Shown one piece after another: positions 1 to 7,763 of a stretch of DNA of 56,931 nucleotides. Source of the stretch: Nitrospirota bacterium (GTDB lineage Bacteria; Nitrospirota; UBA9217); NCBI GenBank assembly GCA_035516965.1, contig DATIZR010000019.1, positions 1 to 56,931 on the forward strand, given 5' to 3'. The notes under the pieces were generated by a model. That model saw nothing but the letters and a program-made list of their open reading frames with translations, was not told where the DNA came from and searched no databases. Within the stretch, counting starts at the first letter, position 1. Every line of letters begins with the position of its first letter. The position numbers and the translations under genes are program-made.

Positions 1-1197
1 CGGCCTCAAGACCCACCCGATCTGACCGTCGCCGGCATTGGCGCTTACCGAGGCAACCCTGTTTGCGGCATCCACCAGGAACGCTTTGTAGACACCGGCC
101 CCGGGATAGTTGCCATCCTTGAGGCACAAGGCATCTGCCGCCCCGATCCCCGTTGCCTTGTGCGTCCCCTCGGCGGCGACCAGGTTCCCGTCGAACACCG
201 TGGCAGTGACGAACGTCTTGCGGCTCGCCGGCTTCTGGTAGTCGTACAACTGCTGCACTTCGCTGTCTGACAACGTGCGGCCGTAGTATCGGATATCGTC
301 GAGCGCACCGTTCCAGTAGGTGGCCGCCGGCCAGGCGTTCTGGCCGAGGTCGAGCGACGTCAGGGACGCCGCTCCCACTGCGCCCGATTTCGTGGCCTGC
401 GACACAAGCGCTCCATCCTTATAGAGCTTGATCAGCCCCGTTGTGTCATCATAGGTCCCGACGACATGGGCCCAGGTGTTCTGCGAATACGTCATGGACG
501 TGCTCATGGTCGCACCGGGGATCACGGTGAGGATCATCGATCCGTGGATGCTGAAGAGGAAGTTGCCGTAGACGATCGATCCCGTGAAGGTGGTGTTGGT
601 GGTTTTCGTCCAGAGGGAGAGGCTGAAACCGGTGCTGCCCGGCGCGGAGATGGCGCCGGCCACGTGGACCTTGGCGTCGGTACCGTTGAAGCTGCATGCC
701 GAGCTGCTGTTCCCGTACCGGTCCGTCGTATAGGCGAAGCCGCCGCTCGGCGTGCCGTTCGCGCTGCCCACGGAATCGTTCACATTGCCGTCGCATTGGT
801 ACTCGGCCGCCAGGCCGCTGGTCACGTCGGTCACGGTGCAGACGACGGCTACATCGGTGACGTTTGCGCTGCCGACCGTGCCCGTCCCGCTGGTGACGAC
901 GCACTGCTTGCCTCCAGGCTGCGCCACAGAGGCGACGCTGTAAGTGGCATTGCTGCTGAGACCCGTCGGGAACGTGAACGTGCCGTTGGAGGAAAGCGCG
1001 AGGTTGTCTCCGCCGTTGTTCGTCAGGACGAGACCCGTGCCGGTCAGTCCGCTTACGACGCCGCCGACAGAATAGGTGGCCGCGGGCGGAGCCACGAACC
1101 CGACTCCGCCTCCTCCTCCGCTGCATCCCGTGATCATAAAGGAAATGAAAAGGACCACTATGCCGAGTGAAGCCTGGGTTGTCATCTTCCGATCCAT
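1..1197 (-). CDS. Surface lipoprotein with LamG-like domain, 3' end cut by window edge
   Basis: The frame is open from an ATG at 1195-1197 to base 1 (399 codons, no stop), so the C-terminus lies outside the window. AGGAGGAA precedes the start. The N-terminus is a lipoprotein signal: charged MDRKM, a hydrophobic stretch, then lipobox ITGC with Cys25, followed by a Gly-rich linker. Residues about 42-120 form a beta-rich repeat ending in VAVVC, a module common in secreted proteins of environmental Proteobacteria. Residues about 130-320 look like a concanavalin A/LamG fold (SLWTKT, WAHVVGTYD, GALDDIRYYGRTLSDSEV). From about 330 a DUF1554-like segment begins (TATVFDGNLVAAEGTHKATG, then AADALC). 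It is probably an outer-membrane-anchored glycan-binding or adhesion protein. The fold calls come from motif reading only. Confidence 0.8.
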   Translation of the reverse strand, partial: MDRKMTTQASLGIVVLFISFMITGCSGGGGGVGFVAPPAATYSVGGVVSGLTGTGLVLTNNGGDNLALSSNGTFTFPTGLSSNATYSVASVAQPGGKQCVVTSGTGTVGSANVTDVAVVCTVTDVTSGLAAEYQCDGNVNDSVGSANGTPSGGFAYTTDRYGNSSSACSFNGTDAKVHVAGAISAPGSTGFSLSLWTKTTNTTFTGSIVYGNFLFSIHGSMILTVIPGATMSTSMTYSQNTWAHVVGTYDDTTGLIKLYKDGALVSQATKSGAVGAASLTSLDLGQNAWPAATYWNGALDDIRYYGRTLSDSEVQQLYDYQKPASRKTFVTATVFDGNLVAAEGTHKATGIGAADALCLKDGNYPGAGVYKAFLVDAANRVASVSANAGDGQIGWVLRP

Positions 1198-1292
1198 ATG
1201 CTTCCTCCTGATGTGAGGTAATTGGTCTTTCCGCTTCAACTAACCGCTACCTATACCCGCTTGCCTGCCGGGCGCCGGACTGCCTTTTTCGA

Positions 1293-1754
1293 TCACGCCG
1301 CGCCTTTCTTCGCCGCTTTCTTCTTCACTATCTTTTTCTTCGTTTTCTTCTTCGGTGCATGCCAGTTGCGCGGGACGGGCTGCAGCATGCTTACGCGGTT
1401 GCCCTCGGGGTCGGTGAACGAGACGTAGCTTCCCACGCCGGGTATCTCCATGGGCTCGCCAAGCACAATGCCGCCCGCCTTGACGACCTTCGCGATCGCT
1501 GTTTTGATATCGCCCACCGCGATGACAAGGGACGGATATTGCGCTGGCCAGTCGGGTTTCTTCGGGTAGAATCCTCCGTTGATCGCACCGGGCCTGGTAG
1601 GCCCCTTCTCGCCGGTTTCGACGGTCGTCGCGAGGACATAGCTGCCCATCTCCTCGCCAAGCATCTGTGTCTGCCAGCCGAATGCGGACCTGTAGAACTT
1701 CGCCATGCGCACACGGTCTTCGAAGGGCATCTCAAAGTGAACGACGGGATCCAT
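1293..1754 (-). CDS. VOC/glyoxalase-fold protein with lysine-rich C-terminal tail
   Basis: The 153-aa product starts at an ATG with GAAGGAGA upstream. Residues 1-128 are one vicinal-oxygen-chelate unit: VVHFEMPFED near the N-terminus, FYRSAFGW, then GSYVSFTDPEGNRVSMLQP, the usual last strand of glyoxalase/bleomycin-resistance-like proteins. Most family members stop there. This one continues with a tail of about 20 residues that is more than half lysine (PKKKTKKKIVKKKAAKK), resembling histone-H1-like or nucleic-acid-binding tails. The substrate is unknown; these small proteins are often annotated as predicted lactoylglutathione-lyase-related enzymes. It has its own ribosome-binding site and sits apart from its neighbours. 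Confidence 0.8.
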   Translation of the reverse strand: MDPVVHFEMPFEDRVRMAKFYRSAFGWQTQMLGEEMGSYVLATTVETGEKGPTRPGAINGGFYPKKPDWPAQYPSLVIAVGDIKTAIAKVVKAGGIVLGEPMEIPGVGSYVSFTDPEGNRVSMLQPVPRNWHAPKKKTKKKIVKKKAAKKGAA

Positions 1755-1875
1755 AGCATACTCTCCTTCTGAAGTAAGAAGGATGAATTAAGTAAACACC
1801 TACAGCCTCTTACTTCTTCCTTATGAATTCTGGGGCTTCACCCAGCGGCCATAAACGAGTGCTAAACTTATTTCT

Positions 1876-1892
1876 CGCGCAAAGCCGCAAAG
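1876..1892 (+). repeat. 17-bp dispersed repeat, copy 1
   Basis: The sequence CGCGCAAAGCCGCAAAG occurs here and, as an exact inverted copy, at 14254-14270. Both copies lie in gene-free sequence. Short GCAAAG-based motifs of this kind are common intergenic repeats in related environmental genomes. Confidence 0.6.
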
Positions 1893-2105
1893 ACGCAGAG
1901 GTAAACTTCTGGGACATGCCGGGTTTGGTTAAATGCCTTGCTTTCCCTGCGCCTTGCAGAAGTCCCATGCGGCTATTCCCGGCAGGTGACCGAGGACGAG
2001 GGTGAAGCATTTCGGATGTCCGAAGCCCAAAGGGCAAGTTTCCGAAATGTACCGAGGACGACCGAGCATGACGGACAAGAATGGTCGCCGGGTGCCCTTC
2101 TTTGG

Positions 2106-2137
2106 GTCACCTTGCTTGGGCACGCAAGAAAGGTGAC
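2106..2137. repeat. Imperfect inverted repeat (hairpin)
   Basis: The arms GTCACCTTGCTTG and CAAGAAAGGTGAC pair over 12 of 13 positions around a short loop. No U-run follows on either strand, so a structured intergenic repeat is more likely than a terminator. Confidence 0.5.
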
Positions 2138-2246
2138 AAGAGATTTATACAGGTGCGAGGACCTGCGAACCTCGTCTTTTTGATTGTTACAAAGAGCCCA
2201 TCCGGGCTCGGACTTTGGAATTGACACTCTTTTCTATGCGCTCCGG

Positions 2247-2810
2247 TCATTTGCCCGCGGTGTTGGTCGCAACCCACGCAGCAAAGGCATGCATGAACTT
2301 CGCCGCGAATTCACGGACCGAATCATTGGTGAGATTGCCGCTCTCGTCGAAGAGATTCGCGGCATTCCCTATATACGCCTCCGGCTGCTGCATTGCGGGG
2401 ACATCGATGAACACCAGCGATTGCCTCAAGTGGTGGTTCGCGCCGAATCCGCCGATGGCTCCCGGCGAGACACTCACCACCGCGCCCGGCTTTCCCGCCC
2501 ACCTGTTCTTTCCATAGGGACGGGAACCCACGTCGATGGCGTTCTTGAGCGCTCCGGGCATGGAGCGATTGTACTCGGGTGTTACGAACAGGACCCCGTC
2601 GAACTTCTTCAGGCGCTCCCGGAACTCGGTCCAGACTGCCGGCGGGTTATCATTATCAAGGTCCTGATTATAGAGCGGAAGCCCTCCGATCTCGATGATC
2701 TCGAGCTCGAGCGAATCAGGTGCAAGCTTCATCATCGCCTTTGCCATTTTGCGGTTGAGCGAGTCCCTGCGCAGGCTTCCGACGATGACCGCTATTCTTT
2801 TCCGTGCCAT
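2247..2810 (-). CDS. NADPH-dependent FMN reductase
   Basis: The 187-aa flavodoxin-like protein carries the phosphate-binding motif GSLRRDSLNRK (about residues 11-21) and the FMN-contacting motif TPEYNRSMPGALKNAID (about 77-93), typical of the ChrR/YieF/ArsH-type NAD(P)H:FMN or quinone reductases. Length matches the family (180-190 aa). It probably acts in the cytoplasm, passing electrons from NAD(P)H to flavin, quinones or other acceptors. The start codon lies inside the end of the upstream FAD-oxidase gene (19-bp overlap), with GGAGC upstream, which indicates translational coupling and a two-gene operon. The physiological acceptor cannot be told from sequence. Confidence 0.88.
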   Translation of the reverse strand: MARKRIAVIVGSLRRDSLNRKMAKAMMKLAPDSLELEIIEIGGLPLYNQDLDNDNPPAVWTEFRERLKKFDGVLFVTPEYNRSMPGALKNAIDVGSRPYGKNRWAGKPGAVVSVSPGAIGGFGANHHLRQSLVFIDVPAMQQPEAYIGNAANLFDESGNLTNDSVREFAAKFMHAFAAWVATNTAGK

Positions 2811-4366
2811 TGCCGCTCCTCTCTCCCTGCCAACCCGAGCCCTTCACCAGGTGCTCGGCTGCGAAGGCCTGCCGGATCGACCCGTGAGCTGACCGGAAGT
2901 GCGGTGCTCTGATAGGCGTCGTAATACTTGTCCCAGAGCTTGTTCCGGAATTTGTTTGTCGGGTCCACCATTCTTTTCAGGGCGAAGAACTCCGGCGCGC
3001 GGGGATAGGCCCTCAGGAATTGCTCATAGGTCGCATGCGGTTGATACGGCAGGTAGTAAGTGCCGCCCGCGTTTATTGCCGCATCGATCAATTCGCGGGT
3101 CCAGGCCGCGACCTTTTCCCGCGACGCGCTGTCCGTGCCCTGTTTATAATACACGACGAATGCGAAGACCTCCTGCCGGGCCCATGCCATGATCGTTCCC
3201 GGGTCGCGTTCGGCATGCCGGACCGAGACGTTGATGACGTTGACCCGGTGGTGCCGGAAGCAGTCGCACATTCTCGGAACGAATTCGTCGAACCGCTCTA
3301 CGGGAACGAAATATTCCTGAAGAACATAGGTCGAGTCGCTGCGTGAGGACGGCTCCAGCTCCGCAACGTCATAGCTCGCCTCGTAATTACGCCACTCCAC
3401 GCATTCGCCCCGGTACATCAGGGAGTCCACGATATACTGGCGGATGGCCTTGCCCATCGGCCATTCGGAGATCACCCAATAGGTGAAGCGGTCGAGGGAG
3501 TAGTTCCTGCCCCTCGGCATCAGCCGCTCCTGTCCGGTTGCCGGTTCGTCGGTCTTCACATAGGATACAGCATGGACCGTGTCGTACGCGTCGGGGTAGA
3601 TATCGGCATTGTGGAATACGATCTCCTTTGATCCACGAACCTCCCGGAAGAAGTAGCCCGGGTAGTCGGCAAGGGGCATCGTCCGGTGCCGGCGCTTTAC
3701 CCTGCCGTTGTCGGTCAGATCGAGGGTCGCCTCGGTGATGACGCCCAGGCCCCCGTATCCCCCGATGACCCCGTAGAAAAGCTCGCGGTTCCTGGCAGGG
3801 GTAGCTTCGACAAGCGCCCCGTTCGCCAGAACGACCTTCAACGCACGCACCGAGAGGACAAGGGGCCCCTGTCCGAGATACCTGCCGTGCGCATTGACGG
3901 AAAGCGACCCGCCGACCGTAAAATTCGCATAGGTCTGCATGATCCGGACGGAGAGGCCGTAGGGATCGATCCGTTCCTGGATCTGACGCCACCGTGCGCC
4001 CGCCTGGACCGTGATGGTCCTTGCAACGGGAGAGAACGCGAGGATCTTGTTGAACCCGCGCATGTCGATGTGAAGCGCGCCTTCCGTCGCCGTTTGTCCG
4101 CCCATGCTGTACCTGCCGCCGCCGATCGAGATGGGTCCGGGATTGCGTTTAACGGCTTCGACGATCTCTTCGGTCGTTGTCGGCGTTATGATGCGCGCCA
4201 CCGCGATCGGATTGAGTTGGGTAATGTCATTCACAACGGCCGGCAATGCGGGCCGTTCAACGGGCGTGACGATCGCTCTCCGGACCGATGCCCCGAAAAG
4301 CAGCGCGACCGCGATCAGCGCCGTACAGCCCAGCCGTTTAAGAACGCTCTTGAAGGGCGCGTTCAC
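2792..4366 (-). CDS. Membrane-anchored FAD-linked oxidase (PCMH/VAO family)
   Basis: The GTG at 4364-4366 is chosen as start because GGAGGAAGAGGGAGCC lies directly upstream; an in-frame TTG at 4456 would add 30 unlikely residues. The product is 524 aa. Residues about 10-30 (CTALIAVALLFGAS) form a signal anchor or uncleaved signal peptide. An FAD-binding type 4 (PCMH) domain follows: PISIGGGRYSMGG, then ITVQAGARWRQIQ, then FTVGGSLSVNAHGR and GGYGGLGVITEATL. The C-terminus resembles sugar-lactone-oxidase-type cap regions and ends the homologous part with DPTNKFRNKLWDKYY. The usual His for 8-alpha-histidyl FAD is absent in GGGRYSMGG, so the cofactor is probably non-covalent. The substrate is unknown. 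It overlaps the FMN reductase by 19 bp. Confidence 0.82.
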   Translation of the reverse strand: MNAPFKSVLKRLGCTALIAVALLFGASVRRAIVTPVERPALPAVVNDITQLNPIAVARIITPTTTEEIVEAVKRNPGPISIGGGRYSMGGQTATEGALHIDMRGFNKILAFSPVARTITVQAGARWRQIQERIDPYGLSVRIMQTYANFTVGGSLSVNAHGRYLGQGPLVLSVRALKVVLANGALVEATPARNRELFYGVIGGYGGLGVITEATLDLTDNGRVKRRHRTMPLADYPGYFFREVRGSKEIVFHNADIYPDAYDTVHAVSYVKTDEPATGQERLMPRGRNYSLDRFTYWVISEWPMGKAIRQYIVDSLMYRGECVEWRNYEASYDVAELEPSSRSDSTYVLQEYFVPVERFDEFVPRMCDCFRHHRVNVINVSVRHAERDPGTIMAWARQEVFAFVVYYKQGTDSASREKVAAWTRELIDAAINAGGTYYLPYQPHATYEQFLRAYPRAPEFFALKRMVDPTNKFRNKLWDKYYDAYQSTALPVSSRVDPAGLRSRAPGEGLGLAGREERQWHGKE

Positions 4367-4505
4367 GGCTCCCTCTTCCTCCCTTGCCCCCTGCCAGGGT
4401 CCCGTGCGCAGCACAGGGGACGTTGATACGTGACAAGCATTACGCCAGACCGTCAAATGCTCGCCATTCTCTCGATCAAGCCCTCATGGAGTCGGATCTT
4501 TTTCT

Positions 4506-5630
4506 TCACCCCATCGCCTGTCCCAGGTCCTCGATCAGGTCCTCCACGTGCTCGATGCCCACGGACAGCCGCAGCAGCGCGTCGCTCACTCCGATCCGTT
4601 TCCGTTCTTCCGCCGACATCTTCGCATGCGACGTCTTTGCCGGCGAGCAGATCGTAGTCTCGATCCCGCCGAGGCTCACGGCAGGCCGGATGAGCTTCAA
4701 GCGCCGGAGGCAGTCATCGGGGCTGACGGCTGCGTCCAGCTCGAAGGAAAGCATGGCGCCGAAGCCCGTCATCTGCGACCGGGCGAGGCTGTGGCCCTGC
4801 GAACCGGCGAGGCCGGGGTAAAAGACCTTCTTCACTTCTTTCCGCTCCGAAAGATATCCCGCGATCCTGCCGGCGTTCGAGGTCTGACGCTCCATCCTGA
4901 GAGCAAGGGTCTTCAGGCTCCGCTCGAGCAGGTAGCAGGTTTGGGCGTTCATGACTCCGCCGAAGTGCCTGGCAAGGTCGCGGATGGTCTTCGCCTTTTC
5001 GGTTGAAGTCACCGTTATGCCGCAGCAGAGGTCGCTGTGGCCGCCGAGATACTTCGTGCCGCTGTGCACGACCACATCCATGCCGAGGCCGAGCGGGTTC
5101 TGCAGGACCGGGCTGGCGAAGGTGTTGTCGATGATCGAGACCACGCCCTTGTCCCTGCAGCAGGCTGCCACCTTCCGGATGTCGATAACGCTCAGGAGCG
5201 GGTTCGTCGGGGACTCGATGACCACGACCTTCGTTTCCTTGCGGATCGCCGCGCATACGGCCTCGGCGCTCGTGGCCGCGAAGGTGTGCGCGATGCCGAG
5301 CCGGGCGAACGCGTCGGTCGCGAAGGAATGCGTCCCCCCGTAGAGCTCGTCCATCATGACCACGTGGTCCCCGGCCCTGGCAAAGGCGCAGACGGTCGTA
5401 CTGATCGCAGCCATGCCCGAGCCGAACAGCACGCCGTCCTCGGCGCCTTCGAGGCTGCAGAGCTTCTCGACGATGACGCGCTGGTTGGGCGTGTTGAAGT
5501 AGCGCGGATAGGGAACGTCCTGCCGGTCGCGGTACTCGAAGGCCGAAGAGGGGTAGATCGGCGTGTTCACCCCGCCGGTTACCGGGTCGAAGATGCCGCC
5601 GCTATGAACGCATTGCGTGTCCTTTTTCAT
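4506..5630 (-). CDS. Cys/Met-metabolism PLP enzyme (cystathionine gamma-synthase/lyase type)
   Basis: The 374-aa fold-type-I PLP enzyme has the trans-sulfuration signature: SGMAAISTTV, VMMDELYGGT, ESPTNPLLSVID, IDNTFASP with the PLP-contacting Asp, and HSGTKYLGGHSD with Lys193 as the Schiff-base lysine. The C-terminal VSLGGIETTICSPA and LRLSVGIEHVEDLIEDL are typical of cystathionine gamma-synthase, cystathionine gamma-lyase and methionine gamma-lyase. These activities cannot be separated from sequence alone. The start MKKDTQCVHSG matches the family N-terminus. Length is normal (370-400 aa). It is preceded by a short intergenic region and is probably monocistronic. Confidence 0.9.
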   Translation of the reverse strand: MKKDTQCVHSGGIFDPVTGGVNTPIYPSSAFEYRDRQDVPYPRYFNTPNQRVIVEKLCSLEGAEDGVLFGSGMAAISTTVCAFARAGDHVVMMDELYGGTHSFATDAFARLGIAHTFAATSAEAVCAAIRKETKVVVIESPTNPLLSVIDIRKVAACCRDKGVVSIIDNTFASPVLQNPLGLGMDVVVHSGTKYLGGHSDLCCGITVTSTEKAKTIRDLARHFGGVMNAQTCYLLERSLKTLALRMERQTSNAGRIAGYLSERKEVKKVFYPGLAGSQGHSLARSQMTGFGAMLSFELDAAVSPDDCLRRLKLIRPAVSLGGIETTICSPAKTSHAKMSAEERKRIGVSDALLRLSVGIEHVEDLIEDLGQAMG

Positions 5631-5713
5631 TCCCTTTCCCCTTCCCGCAGTCCCGTCCCTTTCGTTTAAAAAAGCTTATTATAAACGGCTCGGAATATCA
5701 AGGCGAAAAGATA

Positions 5714-5746
5714 AAAAGCCCATTGCCGAATGAGGGCAAGGGCTTT
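5714..5746 (-). terminator. Rho-independent terminator downstream of the DUF6765 gene
   Basis: The arms AAGCCCATTGCC and GGCAAGGGCTT pair with one bulged base around a short loop. On the minus strand the stem runs into TTTTTATCTTTT, as expected for transcription arriving from the gene that ends at 5831. Confidence 0.7.
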
Positions 5747-5830
5747 AAAAAATTAAAAATAACGTCGCTTTCTATATTAATATACTCTCCCAGCTGCCAA
5801 TTAAAATATGCCAACAGCCATCACGGGTAT

Positions 5831-6799
5831 TTAAATAAACTTCGCTGAATCCAGCACCCACGAAAGCTGCGTTTTTGCCGCGTGCTGAAATCTGATCCAG
5901 TGAGCATTTCCGTCTTTTAAAGTGATGTTGACGAATCCCGGCCGCGGCAAAGGTGCTCCCGGGATCGTGGTGGCGTCAAGGATGTTCCCGGTGTTTCTTA
6001 TAAAACTAAGCGCCTCGTTGATCCACTTGTCTTCATCGTATTCGAACTGGATGCTGTATTTGTTTCGTATCTGTTTAATTCGCGAATTACTATCCGTAGC
6101 CCCGACAAATTGCTCGCATGCTCCCTTTACACCACTCCAACTCGCGGACCCTTTATTTATCAAGCCGAATATTGCCTCCATGGCCTGAATGGCTCGGTCC
6201 CGATTCTTTATGTCCTCGTTGATCCTTTCGTCCCTCCATGTGGTGGATATCTCGTCCGGCATCGTGAGGACTTCGGCTTGTCCTATATTCGGCGGGATGT
6301 TTTTTACAATGTTGTGGTAGACCCTGTTCCAGTCTTCATGAAATGCGCTGAACCGTGTATGCGACCATGTATCCGCGTAAGTATGAAGAGCAATTCCGAG
6401 CTTGTATAGATCATTTTGCGATTTTGCCGCATTGACGAGTGCCGTCGAGCGGGTGCAGCCCTCATCAGTACAGAGAGGGTTTGTGTGCCCGTTTATGGAC
6501 GCCTTGTTGTCCCCGGGAATGAAATGAAAGGGGCAATAGGCGTAACGCTGAACATGAAGGTCGAAGCAAGTGAAATCCTCACCTTGGGTAATTATCGGGA
6601 ACGTGATCTCCGTGGCATCCTCGATTCGTTTTGGGAAATCCACGTAAAATCGGCCAAACTCGTCCGACACGACGTACTGGCGTTCCTTGTTGTTGTCAAC
6701 GTATTGCGACGCGTAGGCGAGCACTTCCGCATCTGCATCGGTGTACGCTGCTTCCTTTGCCAAGCCATATATAAGGTAGTAATGAAAATCGATTTGCAT
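5831..6799 (-). CDS. DUF6765 family protein
   Basis: The 322-aa product begins MQIDFHYYLIYGLAKEA and continues AYASQYVDNN, the typical opening of DUF6765 proteins. His- and Asp-rich motifs follow: CPFHFIPGDN, GIALHTYADTWSHTRFSAFH and an acidic C-terminal half. The HTYADTWSH segment recalls the helical metal-binding pattern of the zinc-dependent phospholipase C/S1 nuclease fold, so a metalloprotein is plausible but unproven. No signal peptide or membrane segment is visible. GAGGAGG lies just upstream of the ATG. It is the last gene of the minus-strand accessory patch and is followed by a terminator. The family has no established function. Confidence 0.75.
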   Translation of the reverse strand: MQIDFHYYLIYGLAKEAAYTDADAEVLAYASQYVDNNKERQYVVSDEFGRFYVDFPKRIEDATEITFPIITQGEDFTCFDLHVQRYAYCPFHFIPGDNKASINGHTNPLCTDEGCTRSTALVNAAKSQNDLYKLGIALHTYADTWSHTRFSAFHEDWNRVYHNIVKNIPPNIGQAEVLTMPDEISTTWRDERINEDIKNRDRAIQAMEAIFGLINKGSASWSGVKGACEQFVGATDSNSRIKQIRNKYSIQFEYDEDKWINEALSFIRNTGNILDATTIPGAPLPRPGFVNITLKDGNAHWIRFQHAAKTQLSWVLDSAKFI

Positions 6800-6881
6800 G
6801 CGGCCTCCTCAATTAACTGTAATTCGCGTTCATACCCTCGTGACTAATGGTGTTAAGTCTTCAAACGCCTGCGGGGGGGGG

Positions 6882-7562
6882 TTAAAAGCCGTATGAGATG
6901 ACAACTCCGTATCCGGTTTTTGTTACTTTCTTAGTTCTGACCCCCTGCTCACCTGCTGGTAGAGGCATGCCTGCCTCAAACCCATCGGCCAAGACCCGGG
7001 CGTTTGGGTCCATAATGAATCCAAAGCCGATATTGAAACTGCCACCGTCGGTAGGGTTATTTTTGTATTTTGTAGCAAGCATTAGGCCGGCGATTGCGGA
7101 CTCGACAATCTTGTCATTTGTCGTTTGCACACCTAAAAACCATCCCCAATACAGCGGTCCTGTGATGTGTCCGAAGAAGTTATGGGTTTCAAACACTGCT
7201 CCTAATATATTGTTATCTCCTTCATCAATGGAGACTATGCCATTTTGCACTGACGTCGCAACAACCCTTGATTTACCATGGAAATGAGATCCCAACAACC
7301 CTATGCCAAATTTAAACCCGTACATCTCTAGATTTTGCTGAGCGGCTTCATAGTTCTGATCATTTTTTTTAGACAGATCTTCTTTTTCCTGAGGACTGGA
7401 GGGTGATTCTGCAATTTTTTTCTTATTCTCTTCGTATTTTTGTTCAATCTGCTTTTTATTCATCGTGCTTGCATCTAGTGTTTCCAATGCTAGACCAAAA
7501 GCTGTCGATAAAAATGTTAAATTCAGAAGCGCTACTGCGACTGGCAGGTAAATCTTTTTCAT
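6882..7562 (-). CDS. Secreted, probably outer-membrane, hypothetical protein
   Basis: This 226-aa protein is not recognised. Residues 1-23 are a clear signal peptide (MKKIYLPVAVALLNLTF...STAFG). Residues about 30-75 are highly charged and helical (KKQIEQKYEENKKKIAE). The rest alternates polar and hydrophobic residues in strands rich in Gly and aromatics and ends GYGVVISYGF, with a C-terminal Phe in a beta-signal-like motif. It could be a small outer-membrane barrel with a periplasmic coiled N-terminus. AGGAGG precedes the ATG. The gene is visibly AT-rich (many AAA, ATT and TTT codons) compared with the rest of the window, which suggests recent acquisition. Confidence 0.65.
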   Translation of the reverse strand: MKKIYLPVAVALLNLTFLSTAFGLALETLDASTMNKKQIEQKYEENKKKIAESPSSPQEKEDLSKKNDQNYEAAQQNLEMYGFKFGIGLLGSHFHGKSRVVATSVQNGIVSIDEGDNNILGAVFETHNFFGHITGPLYWGWFLGVQTTNDKIVESAIAGLMLATKYKNNPTDGGSFNIGFGFIMDPNARVLADGFEAGMPLPAGEQGVRTKKVTKTGYGVVISYGF

Positions 7563-7686
7563 TGCAAATCCTCCTTATCTTAGCTCTTATAAAAGATCTC
7601 TTCACAAATTCAATTTCAAAGCGCTTGCTATCAAAATGACCTCTCTCTATACCATTATTTCGTCGTGTTCCTCAGGCTTGGACAAA

Positions 7687-7757
7687 TAGGGACGTTGTCA
7701 CTCAGCGCGCTTAACTTAATTAGGCAAAAAAACTCAACCCAGGAGACAATGTCCCTA
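7687..7757. repeat. 71-bp element bounded by 13-bp inverted repeats
   Basis: The ends TAGGGACGTTGTC (7687-7699) and GACAATGTCCCTA (7745-7757) are inverted copies matching at 12 of 13 positions. Palindromes beginning with a GGGACrTTGTC core are frequent as REP- or MITE-like elements in this kind of genome. It sits 6 bp beyond the stop codon of the TIG-domain gene and could also act as its 3' stem-loop. Confidence 0.6.
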
Positions 7758-7763
7758 AAACCC

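Larger units (their letters stand above)
1755..2246. other. Intergenic region without a convincing gene
   Basis: This stretch of about 490 bases has short overlapping open frames on both strands, none with a ribosome-binding site or recognisable protein. It holds a short dispersed repeat at 1876-1892 and an imperfect hairpin at 2106-2137 whose arms (GTCACCTTGCTTG and CAAGAAAGGTGAC) differ at one base. The second half reads like a structured intergenic repeat rather than coding sequence. Confidence 0.55.
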
